Below, one piece after another: positions 1 through 6,773 of a stretch of DNA of 24,959 bases. The stretch is from Bacillota bacterium (lineage in GTDB: Bacteria > Bacillota > Clostridia > Acetivibrionales > DSM-1351). The number at the start of each line of letters is the position of its first letter. The stretch's first letter is position 1. The stretch is from NCBI GenBank assembly GCA_023436485.1, contig JAEZIU010000243.1:1-24959 (forward strand). The letters are read 5' to 3'. Below the pieces are notes generated by a model. The model saw nothing but the letters and a program-made list of their open reading frames with translations. It searched no databases and was not told the origin of the DNA. Both the position numbers and the translations under genes were made by a program.

Positions 1-2027
1 TTGACCATTGCTTCCGCCTGTGGTTTATATGTGTAGAGTATAACAATAGATTTTTCATGCAGCAATGCACCTGTTTTTGGTGTCTGATCCTGTACAATCG
101 CCTTTTTATCAGTGTCGCTTCCTTCTATTTTATACTCTAGTTTACTTTGTTTCAACAGTTTAACTGCCTCTTCTACGGTCTTACCCTTTACATTTGGAAC
201 CTGTACCTCTTGCAGCAGCTGTTTTTTGTCCTCTTCCGTAAATTCCTTTTCAACTCCCTTGTAGCTTAGTATATCATCTATGAGCTTTCCTACAACAGGA
301 GCAACCAGCATACCGCCTCCGGGATTGTACATATCCGGGTAATCCAGTACAACCAGTACGCACAAGCTTGGGTTGTCGGTAGGAGCAATAGCTGAGAATG
401 AAACTATGTATCTCTTATTTTTTCCCACAATATTGAGTTTTTGAAGTTTTGGGTCAACTATAGTTTCCGACGTTCCTGTCTTACCCCCAATTTTATAACC
501 TGGTATCCTTGCATTTTTACCTGTACCTACATCCACAACGCCTTGGAGTATGGATTTTAATGTATCGGAGGTTTGTCTGGATATTACTTTTCTTACAACA
601 TTAGGCTCGTATTTCTTTATTACACTGCCTGTTTCGTCTACTACCTCTTTAACAACATGAGGTGTTATCAGGTCTCCTCCGTTTGCAATTGCACCATATG
701 CCTGTATTAGCTGTATCGGTGAAATCTGGAAACGCTGTCCGAAGGAAGCTGTTGCCATGTTTATCTCTGTGGGGTTTGTAAACATTATACTACGTGCTTC
801 ACCGGGTAAATCAATTCCTGTCTTGTCATAAAAACCAAATGCTTTTACATATTTAAAAAACAATGGCACTCCAAGTTTTTGGGAAAGACGTACAAAAACA
901 GGGTTACAGGAATTATAAACACCTTCTCTGAAAGTTTCATGCAAGTGGAAATTTGGTTTCCAGCAATTTATGTTCCATCCTCCCACTTTAACAGTGGCAT
1001 CGGTAACCTGTGTCTCCGGAGTAATAGCACCCTCCTCCAGTCCTGCTGCTGCTGTAACAGGCTTGAATGTAGAACCCGGTTCGTATGTATCAACTACTGC
1101 TTTATTTCTCCATACTGTCTGCTGAAGAAACTCCACATCATCCTTGCTTTTTCCTGTCCATGTCTCCGGGTCTTTACCCTTGGGAACTCCTCTGGGATTA
1201 TTCAGGTCAAAATCAGGCTTTGAAGCCAACGCAAGTAATTCACCGTTTCTAGGGTCCATTACTAAGGCAGTGGCTCCGTTTAATACGTTATTATCTGAAA
1301 TTGCCTTTTCCAGAGCCTTTTCGGCAAAATACTGAATTGTTTCATCTATTGTAAGAATAACATCGTTTCCATCCTGAGGCTGTATGTATTTTTCATCGCT
1401 CATACTCAACGCCATTCCGCTTGCATCTGTTTCACTGAGAATTTTACCGGGGACGCCTTTTAGATATTTCTCCATCATCCGTTCAACGCCGTCAAGGCCG
1501 TCATTGTCTATATTGGTGAAGCCCACAACATGAGCGGCCAGATTTCTGTTGGGATAAAATCTCTTAGTATCCTCATCAACATAAATACCTGAAATATGGT
1601 TTTCTTTCTTCCATTCACGTACCTTGTTTCCGATTTCTTTATCTATTTTTTGCTTAATAAGTTCGTATTGGTTGTTTTTAGTAAGCTTCTTTTTAACTGT
1701 TTCCTTGTCCATTTCAAGTATCGCTGCAAGTTCACCGGAAATCTTGTCTAAATCGAGTTTTTGTTTTCCTATCTCCTGAGGACTTGCACTTACAGTGTCT
1801 ACCGAACCGCTTACCGCCAGAGGTTTCATATTACGGTCGTATATAGTACCCCTCTTAGCACTTATAGTACGGTTTTTTGTCTGTTGATCATACGCAAACT
1901 CCTGGTATTCTTTACCGCTATATATTTGAATCCAAGCAATCCTTAATGCAAGTATAAATGTCAGTATGGTAAAAGTAGCCAGTACAAACAAAAGCCGTTT
2001 CTTTATCTTCAAATTTACTCCAGCCAA
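1..2027 (-). CDS. spoVD: SpoVD-type class B penicillin-binding protein (3' end outside window)
   Basis: This is a peptidoglycan transpeptidase that cross-links cell-wall (probably spore cortex) peptides outside the membrane. The 675 residues visible show a short basic N-terminus and one membrane anchor (about residues 7-28), a dimerisation domain beginning with a RGTIYDR motif, then the transpeptidase domain with STFK (nucleophile Ser319), SCN (373-375) and KTGTS (516-520). A PASTA domain follows at about 607-665, and the protein continues past the window edge. The start is TTG at 2027: an in-frame TAG lies two codons upstream and GAGGGGG sits about 8 bases before it. Cys355 and Cys374 have the 19-residue spacing of the redox-controlled cysteine pair known in Bacillus SpoVD. 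That pair and the place after ftsL favour SpoVD over the vegetative FtsI/PBP2B, but the sequence alone does not exclude a division role. Confidence 0.9.
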   Translation of the reverse strand, partial: MAGVNLKIKKRLLFVLATFTILTFILALRIAWIQIYSGKEYQEFAYDQQTKNRTISAKRGTIYDRNMKPLAVSGSVDTVSASPQEIGKQKLDLDKISGELAAILEMDKETVKKKLTKNNQYELIKQKIDKEIGNKVREWKKENHISGIYVDEDTKRFYPNRNLAAHVVGFTNIDNDGLDGVERMMEKYLKGVPGKILSETDASGMALSMSDEKYIQPQDGNDVILTIDETIQYFAEKALEKAISDNNVLNGATALVMDPRNGELLALASKPDFDLNNPRGVPKGKDPETWTGKSKDDVEFLQQTVWRNKAVVDTYEPGSTFKPVTAAAGLEEGAITPETQVTDATVKVGGWNINCWKPNFHLHETFREGVYNSCNPVFVRLSQKLGVPLFFKYVKAFGFYDKTGIDLPGEARSIMFTNPTEINMATASFGQRFQISPIQLIQAYGAIANGGDLITPHVVKEVVDETGSVIKKYEPNVVRKVISRQTSDTLKSILQGVVDVGTGKNARIPGYKIGGKTGTSETIVDPKLQKLNIVGKNKRYIVSFSAIAPTDNPSLCVLVVLDYPDMYNPGGGMLVAPVVGKLIDDILSYKGVEKEFTEEDKKQLLQEVQVPNVKGKTVEEAVKLLKQSKLEYKIEGSDTDKKAIVQDQTPKTGALLHEKSIVILYTYKPQAEAMV

Positions 2028-2100
2028 AGTATTCTACCCCCTCGTTTCTTGTTAAAGTAAGATTTCCCTTTTATTAATTAATATTGTAATTCAGTTAAAT

Positions 2101-2129
2101 ATATTATTAAATTTAAATAAATTGTCCAA
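2101..2129 (-). promoter_or_regulatory. Predicted sigma-A-like promoter for spoVD
   Basis: On the minus strand TTGGAC (2129-2124) is followed by a 17-base AT-rich spacer and TAATAT (2106-2101), about 74 bases before the spoVD start. It would let spoVD be transcribed separately from ftsL. A sporulation sigma factor is expected for a SpoVD gene, but I could not make out a convincing SigE-type element. The call is by eye. Confidence 0.45.
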
Positions 2130-2182
2130 AAATAAAAACTATAGACCTAATATAATGATTATATTAAAAAATCTATAGCTGC

Positions 2183-2206
2183 TTATTCAGAATTAATTAT
2201 ATTCAT
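2183..2206 (-). other. Seven-codon micro-ORF with a strong ribosome binding site
   Basis: In the 219-base ftsL-spoVD gap, AAGGGAGG (2220-2213) stands 6 bases before an ATG that opens a reading frame of only seven codons (MNIINSE) ending in TAA. The Shine-Dalgarno is as good as that of any gene here, yet nothing of normal length follows. It could be a leader peptide, a relic of a lost or frameshifted gene, or chance. No function is claimed. Confidence 0.3.
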
Positions 2207-2246
2207 TTTCAGCCTCCCTTGAGCATTACATTAGATTGGTGTCGGC

Positions 2247-2729
2247 TTAATAAAATAAATTTAAAAACTTGTTTAATCCTTTATGTATACCGTTGAACAA
2301 TATAGTCAATTTGGGCTGCTCCTTGTTTGCAGTAATCGTAACATCCTTCTTTGATAAGTTTACATATACAATCTGTGACTTGGCAGGCTTGTGCATGTCC
2401 AGCTTTGTTTCTGCTATTTGCCTTATATTTTTCAAATCCATTGCATTTTGTATATCTATACCCAACAACTGATTTTCATTCTGTATCTGGGTATATTGAC
2501 TTTTCAGTATATTACTTTCGTAGTTCAACTGACTGATTTGCGCATACCTGAACATAACAACAATAAACATTGCAAATACAAGAAAGATGTTTAAGATAAT
2601 TCTGACTTTTAATCTTGAGTTGTCTCTTGCAATCTTTTTTGACTTGAGTATGGCATTATTTTCATATGGATCGTATTTTATTTTTTCCGCTAAGGAACCA
2701 TGTACGTAATCAATTTTGGTCTCTGCCAC
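2247..2729 (-). CDS. ftsL: Septum protein FtsL (FtsL/DivIC-like bitopic membrane protein)
   Basis: This is a small bitopic divisome protein, in known systems part of the FtsL-DivIC-DivIB complex that activates septal peptidoglycan synthesis. The call rests on architecture and position. A basic cytoplasmic segment of about 40 residues precedes one membrane helix (about 42-60). A leucine- and glutamine-rich coiled coil follows (about 62-105), with a short extracytoplasmic tail. It lies between rsmH and spoVD, the usual ftsL slot. I place the start at GTG 2729 because AGGGG lies 8 bases upstream; the longer frame starting at TTG 2747 has no ribosome binding site. FtsL sequences diverge strongly, so the family call is less direct than for the neighbours. 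The protein is 160 residues. Confidence 0.78.
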   Translation of the reverse strand: MAETKIDYVHGSLAEKIKYDPYENNAILKSKKIARDNSRLKVRIILNIFLVFAMFIVVMFRYAQISQLNYESNILKSQYTQIQNENQLLGIDIQNAMDLKNIRQIAETKLDMHKPAKSQIVYVNLSKKDVTITANKEQPKLTILFNGIHKGLNKFLNLFY

Positions 2730-2761
2730 TTTAAACACCCCTGTCAATAATAAAGATAATT

Positions 2762-2789
2762 GGGGAATCAGCTATTTTAGCTGATCCCC
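2762..2789. other. Hairpin between rsmH and ftsL
   Basis: GGGG-A-ATCAGCTA and TAGCTGAT-CCCC form a 12-bp stem with one bulged A and a loop of about four bases. On the coding (minus) strand its end lies 32 bases before the ftsL GTG and is not followed by a T-run, so it is a poor terminator. It may be an attenuator, a processing site or a stability element. The remaining rsmH-ftsL gap (2790-2911) is AT-rich; TATAAT occurs there without a good -35. Confidence 0.45.
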
Positions 2790-2911
2790 GTTTCCATTTT
2801 TGAAGTTTTTAGCTTTTGTTTTCTAAAACTTTGTCACTTGTATTTCGATTATTTGTTCATATGTTGTTATATTATAGTTTTTCATTTGTTTTCTTAATTT
2901 AAGGTTGTATA

Positions 2912-3853
2912 TTAAATTTTTTGTAGAACTCTTAATTTAGCACTTCTTGCCCTTGGATTTTCCTCCAGCTCATTTATATCCGATACAATCGGTTTCTTAT
3001 TTACAAGTACCGTCCTCGGCTTTTTTCCGCAAACACATACCGGGAAAGAAGGGGGACATGTACATGGATTTACCATTTTATTAAACTGCACCTTGACTAT
3101 CCTGTCTTCCAAGGAATGGAAGGTTATAATACATAGCCTTCCTCCACTTTTAAGCAAATCTACACTATCTTCAATAGTTTTATTTAATATTCCAAGTTCA
3201 TTATTAACTTCTATTCTGATTGCCTGAAAAGTTCTTTTTGCCGGATGAGGGCCGTCTCTTCTGGCAGAACTTGGTACTGCCCTTTTTATTATATCTACCA
3301 ATTCATAAGTGGTCTCTACGGGTTTGTTCTGTCTGGCTTCCACAATAAATTTTGCTATCCGTGAAGCCCATTTTTCTTCTCCATAGTCACGGATTATACG
3401 GTATATATCCTGCTCGGAGTACTTGTTTACCACATCATAAGCCGACAGGCTGGATTTTCTATCCATTCTCATATCAAGTGGTGCATCATGCTGATAGCTA
3501 AAACCTCTTGACGCTTCATCTAACTGATGGGACGAAACTCCTAAATCCAGGAGAATACCGTCTACTTCATAAATTCCCAACTCAGTACAGGCACTACGTA
3601 TATTTTCAAAATTTGTATTTACAACCTTAAAGTCTGCCTTTGACTCAATTTCACCAAGCCTCTTAACCGATGTTTCTACAGCAAAGCTATCCTGGTCAAG
3701 TCCTATTAAAGAACCCTTTTCTCCTAGTCTTTTATATATCTCTGACGAATGTCCGGCTCCTCCGATAGTACCGTCAACATATATACCTTCCTGATTTATG
3801 TTTAAATAATCTATACACTCATCAAGTAATACGGATTTATGCTTAAATTCCAT
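2912..3853 (-). CDS. rsmH: 16S rRNA (cytosine-1402-N4)-methyltransferase RsmH (MraW)
   Basis: RsmH uses S-adenosylmethionine to methylate N4 of C1402 in the decoding centre of 16S rRNA. At 313 residues it has the normal family length. Visible signatures are the SAM-binding loop GGAGHS (31-36) preceded by YVDGTIG, the block DLGVSSHQLDEASRGFS, PLDMRMD, HPAKRTFQAIRI and ITFHSLEDR near the C-terminal third, plus a CxCPPxFPxCxC cluster close to the end that is common in Firmicute homologues. The ATG at 3853 has GAGGTG a few bases upstream. It follows mraZ after 24 bases and precedes ftsL, the canonical start of a dcw cluster. Confidence 0.97.
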   Translation of the reverse strand: MEFKHKSVLLDECIDYLNINQEGIYVDGTIGGAGHSSEIYKRLGEKGSLIGLDQDSFAVETSVKRLGEIESKADFKVVNTNFENIRSACTELGIYEVDGILLDLGVSSHQLDEASRGFSYQHDAPLDMRMDRKSSLSAYDVVNKYSEQDIYRIIRDYGEEKWASRIAKFIVEARQNKPVETTYELVDIIKRAVPSSARRDGPHPAKRTFQAIRIEVNNELGILNKTIEDSVDLLKSGGRLCIITFHSLEDRIVKVQFNKMVNPCTCPPSFPVCVCGKKPRTVLVNKKPIVSDINELEENPRARSAKLRVLQKI

Positions 3854-3877
3854 TATTCACCTCAAAGTTTTTTTCGG

Positions 3878-4309
3878 CTATATACCGAGTAATGCCATTT
3901 TTTCCGCAATTTTATCCGCACTGATATTATCGTCGCTGTTGTAAGCTTCCCAAGCCGCCTTTTTCCATATCTCTACCCTTGAGGACACACCGATTATATA
4001 TATGTCCTTTTCAAGTGCGGCATATTCACGCAGATTCTGTGGTATCAATATCCTTCCCTGTTTATCAACTTCACATTCCGTTGCTCCCGAGAAGAAAAAC
4101 CTGATAAACGCCCGGACATCCTTATCAGTAAATGGCAAGGATTTTAGTTTGTTTTCCAAGCTTGTCCATTCCTCGGATGAGTATGCAAATAAGCAACCAT
4201 CAAGTCCCTTGGTCAGGATGAACTTTTCACCCAACCCGTCACGGAACTTTGAAGGTACTATAGCTCTACCTTTAGGGTCAATTGTATGTTGGTATTCACC
4301 GTAGAACAA
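3878..4309 (-). CDS. mraZ: Transcriptional regulator MraZ
   Basis: MraZ is an AbrB-fold DNA-binding protein that heads most bacterial division clusters and, where tested, controls its own operon by binding repeated GTGG-type boxes near its promoter. The 143 residues contain two SpoVT/AbrB-like half-domains, each marked by a D-x-K/Q-G-R motif: DPKGR at 11-15 and DKQGR near 82-86. The start is TTG at 4309, preceded by GTGGGGTG as ribosome binding site. Three direct repeats of GTGG(T/A) lie just upstream, and the ribosome binding site itself resembles a fourth box, so autoregulation is likely (inference). It is the first gene of the mraZ-rsmH-ftsL-spoVD group, transcribed from a promoter at 4374-4402. 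Confidence 0.96.
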   Translation of the reverse strand: MFYGEYQHTIDPKGRAIVPSKFRDGLGEKFILTKGLDGCLFAYSSEEWTSLENKLKSLPFTDKDVRAFIRFFFSGATECEVDKQGRILIPQNLREYAALEKDIYIIGVSSRVEIWKKAAWEAYNSDDNISADKIAEKMALLGI

Positions 4310-4317
4310 TTTTTACA

Positions 4318-4363
4318 CCCCACATCCGATATGTTTCCTCCACTTCGTACCACTTTTCACCAC
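4318..4363 (-). promoter_or_regulatory. Predicted MraZ operator: 10-bp-spaced GTGG boxes
   Basis: On the coding strand GTGGT (4363-4359), GTGGT (4353-4349) and GTGGA (4343-4339) repeat with an exact 10-base step. A fourth GTGGG (4323-4319) sits two steps further on and doubles as the mraZ ribosome binding site. The boxes start about 11 bases after the predicted -10, so they cover the transcription start and leader. The geometry agrees with known MraZ sites, which are short G-rich direct repeats separated by about five bases. Binding by this MraZ is inferred. Confidence 0.75.
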
Positions 4364-4373
4364 TTATAAACAT

Positions 4374-4402
4374 ATTCTATTGCAAATAATAAAATTTATC
4401 AA
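4374..4402 (-). promoter_or_regulatory. Predicted promoter of the mraZ (dcw) operon
   Basis: TTGATA (4402-4397), a 17-base spacer and TAGAAT (4379-4374) form a good sigma-A-like promoter about 65 bases before the mraZ start. It lies just after the terminator of the preceding rodA operon and immediately before the GTGG boxes. Confidence 0.65.
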
Positions 4403-4423
4403 TATATTTCACTCAATTGGAAC

Positions 4424-4460
4424 AAAAAAAATAAAAGACAGGATGTTAATCCTGCCTTTT
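4424..4460 (-). terminator. Rho-independent terminator after the rodA operon
   Basis: On the minus strand AAAAGGCAGGAT (4460-4449) pairs with ATCCTGTCTTTT (4444-4433): twelve pairs including one G-T, with a four-base loop. A run of T follows to about 4424. It closes the M16-lgt-rodA operon and separates it from the mraZ promoter 22 bases further on. Confidence 0.88.
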
Positions 4461-4476
4461 ATAGGCCAGAGGTACT

Positions 4477-4512
4477 AGCTTTCAGGCTTTTTATATAAAG
4501 TGCCTGAAAGCT
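4477..4512 (-). other. Second hairpin in the rodA 3' region
   Basis: AGCTTTCAGGC and GCCTGAAAGCT form a perfect 11-bp stem around a 14-base loop whose core, TTTATATAAA, is itself palindromic. No T-run follows, so it is not a classic terminator. A third copy of CTGAAAG lies nearer rodA (minus strand, 4559-4553) and could pair with the first arm instead. It may stabilise the 3' end or take part in alternative folding. Confidence 0.4.
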
Positions 4513-4570
4513 TGACTATTTCCCAAGCATACGTTAATGGACGCTCGCTCGTCTTTCAGTAAAAAATACA

Positions 4571-5692
4571 CTAAGTGCTAAATAGTACTTTTCTTCGTCT
4601 CGCCGAAACACTTAACACAATGCCAATTGCTATATAATTGGCCAGTATTGCGGTCCCTCCCGCACTAACAAAAGGAAGCGGCAGACCCGTTACAGGAAGT
4701 AGACCTATACTCATTCCTATATTTTCTATAAAGTTAAAGGCAAGCATACCCGTTACGCCTATTACAAGAAATGAACCATAGGAATCACTGGAGTTTTTTG
4801 CAATATAAATGCATCTTAAAAGGATCATCAAACCTAATAATATAATTATAATACCGCCGATGAATCCGAATTCTTCTCCAACAACTGAGAAAATAAAGTC
4901 AGACTCATTGACCGGCACATTCCTGCTCTGAGTCTGCAAACCGCTTCCGTAGCCTTGTCCAAACAACTGTCCGGAACCTACAGCTATTTTTGATTGGATT
5001 ACATTATAGCCCGCCCCCTGGGGGTCTCTGTCAGGAGAAATAAAAGTTAGAATTCTTTCCCTTCTATTACCATTGAGAACATATACCCATATGAAAGGCA
5101 ATGAAAGCATCAATACTCCACCAAGAATAAAAATAAATCTGTAAGGAATACCTACAATGTATATAAATATAAGAAAAATAAATCCAAATACAAGTGCTGT
5201 TCCCAAATCCTTTTGTAAAAGTACAAAACCTATGGCAACCCCGGAATAAACTATAAATTTTATAATATCAGATTTATTTTTTTCAGTACTGTCCTTGATC
5301 CTTTCAAGAAACACCGAAGCCAGGATAATATAGGCTATCTTTGCATATTCCGATGGCTGGATGCTGAATCCGGCAATTGTCATCCAGTTTTTATTTCCCA
5401 GACTCTCGCCTGAACCGATAAATAAAACAAGAACCATCAGAGACATAGCTCCAAAAAATATAAACAAGCTTAGGACTTTTAAATCTTTATAGTCAATTAT
5501 GCTCAAAATGAGGCATAGTGCAATCCCCATTATCATAGCAAGAATCTGCGACTTCAAAATACCCGGTCTGGCTCTTACAGCACTGCTGAGAACAATAGCC
5601 CCTACTACAGATAACACCAGAACCGATATAAACAACATGTAGTCAAATCTCTTATAAGGATTTGACGTTTGCGACTTTTCTACGAAATACAT
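4571..5692 (-). CDS. rodA: SEDS-family peptidoglycan glycosyltransferase (RodA/FtsW type)
   Basis: SEDS proteins are polytopic membrane enzymes that polymerise lipid II into glycan strands with a partner class B penicillin-binding protein. The 373 residues form about ten membrane helices. Family blocks visible are IQPSE (111-115), QKDLGTAL (160-167), the extracytoplasmic NVPVNESDFIFSVVGEE containing the conserved, probably catalytic Asp265, and GLPLPFVSAGGT near the C-terminus. It begins 19 bases after lgt with GGAAAAGGTG before the ATG and is the last gene of its operon. RodA (elongation) is preferred over FtsW because it lies outside the dcw cluster and beside lgt, but SpoVE/FtsW paralogues are similar and sequence alone does not settle this. 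Confidence 0.88.
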   Translation of the reverse strand: MYFVEKSQTSNPYKRFDYMLFISVLVLSVVGAIVLSSAVRARPGILKSQILAMIMGIALCLILSIIDYKDLKVLSLFIFFGAMSLMVLVLFIGSGESLGNKNWMTIAGFSIQPSEYAKIAYIILASVFLERIKDSTEKNKSDIIKFIVYSGVAIGFVLLQKDLGTALVFGFIFLIFIYIVGIPYRFIFILGGVLMLSLPFIWVYVLNGNRRERILTFISPDRDPQGAGYNVIQSKIAVGSGQLFGQGYGSGLQTQSRNVPVNESDFIFSVVGEEFGFIGGIIIILLGLMILLRCIYIAKNSSDSYGSFLVIGVTGMLAFNFIENIGMSIGLLPVTGLPLPFVSAGGTAILANYIAIGIVLSVSARRRKVLFST

Positions 5693-5711
5693 TTTTCACC
5701 TTTTCCTATTA

Positions 5712-6749
5712 TCACTGGCTGTCTGACATTTTATTATTATCTTCTTGTGAATTTTCACTTTCGTCAGATTTGTCCTGAACATTCTGCACCTTCTCTGATT
5801 TCTGGGCATTATGCTCACTATTTTCAACTACTTGCTCTTCTTCCATATATTTTAGAACATTTGCATATGAGCTTTGTCCCGGTTCTGCCTCTTCACTTAC
5901 TGTATTTTTTGCTTTGTTTCTTAGAACTACTACCAATATACCGAAAACAATTATTAGTATAATAGATAAGAACTGGGATACCCTTAAATTTCCAAGCATC
6001 AAACTATCTGTTCTAAGGCCTTCTATAAAAGCTCTTCCGATACTGTAGGTAATAAAATACAGGCAGAATATTTCACCGCTGAATTTTTTTCTTTTTCGCA
6101 TCCACATAAGAAATGCAAAAATTGCAATACTCCATATGCTTTCATATAAAAACGTAGGGTGAACGGGTAAATCAGGATTTACGGTTATACCAACCGTTTG
6201 TTGAATTGAATCTGCATTATTTGTCAAATATGATGCTACTGTAGGGCTGGTCATTCCCCAAGGAAGACTTGTATTTGTACCAAAAGCCTCCTGATTGAAA
6301 AAATTACCCCAACGTCCAATCGCTTGTCCCAGAGCCACATACGGTATTGCAAAATCAAAAAGCTTCATTGTAGGAATTTTTTTATATCTTGCAACAAAAT
6401 ATGCCGTAATTATAGCTCCTATTATTCCCCCATAAACAGCCAAACCGCCCTTTCTCAAGTTCAAGATATCAACCAGGTTATCGCTGTAATCCGACCATTT
6501 GAAAATAACAAAGTATAACCTTGCACATATTATAGCTGCCGGGGCTGCAAACAGCATAAGGTCTATTATCGTATCCGGAATAAGATCATATTTTCTGGAA
6601 TCTTTCATCGCCCATAATACACATACCAAAAAGGCTGCCGCTATGATAATTCCATACCAGTATATAGGCTTGCCGAAAATGTTGAAAGCAACCCTTGGTA
6701 CATCGAAACTCCAACCAAGTTCAGGAAATCTGACTAATGTACTGTCCAT
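5712..6749 (-). CDS. lgt: Prolipoprotein diacylglyceryl transferase Lgt
   Basis: Lgt transfers the diacylglyceryl group of phosphatidylglycerol to the lipobox cysteine of prelipoproteins in the membrane, the first step of lipoprotein maturation. Visible features are several membrane helices, the signature GRWGNFFNQEAFG (145-157, with Arg146), HPTFLYES (197-204) and EGLRTDSL (243-250, with a second conserved Arg). The ATG at 6749 has GGAGG six bases upstream. The catalytic part ends at about residue 280. A 65-residue hydrophilic tail rich in Glu, Asp, Ser, Asn and Gln follows, predicted to be disordered and cytoplasmic, and makes this protein (345 residues) longer than a typical Lgt. It lies between the M16 peptidases and rodA in one envelope operon. 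Confidence 0.96.
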   Translation of the reverse strand: MDSTLVRFPELGWSFDVPRVAFNIFGKPIYWYGIIIAAAFLVCVLWAMKDSRKYDLIPDTIIDLMLFAAPAAIICARLYFVIFKWSDYSDNLVDILNLRKGGLAVYGGIIGAIITAYFVARYKKIPTMKLFDFAIPYVALGQAIGRWGNFFNQEAFGTNTSLPWGMTSPTVASYLTNNADSIQQTVGITVNPDLPVHPTFLYESIWSIAIFAFLMWMRKRKKFSGEIFCLYFITYSIGRAFIEGLRTDSLMLGNLRVSQFLSIILIIVFGILVVVLRNKAKNTVSEEAEPGQSSYANVLKYMEEEQVVENSEHNAQKSEKVQNVQDKSDESENSQEDNNKMSDSQ

Positions 6750-6773
6750 TTATAACCTCCACAATAACACTTT

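Noticed and set aside
879..1335. Plus-strand frames opposite spoVD
   Set aside because: spoVD shows STFK, SCN and conserved blocks through this stretch; the frames lack start signals.
2852..2914. Possible 20-codon peptide on the minus strand after rsmH (MKNYNITTYEQ...)
   Set aside because: No Shine-Dalgarno before the ATG and AT-rich sequence where such frames arise by chance.
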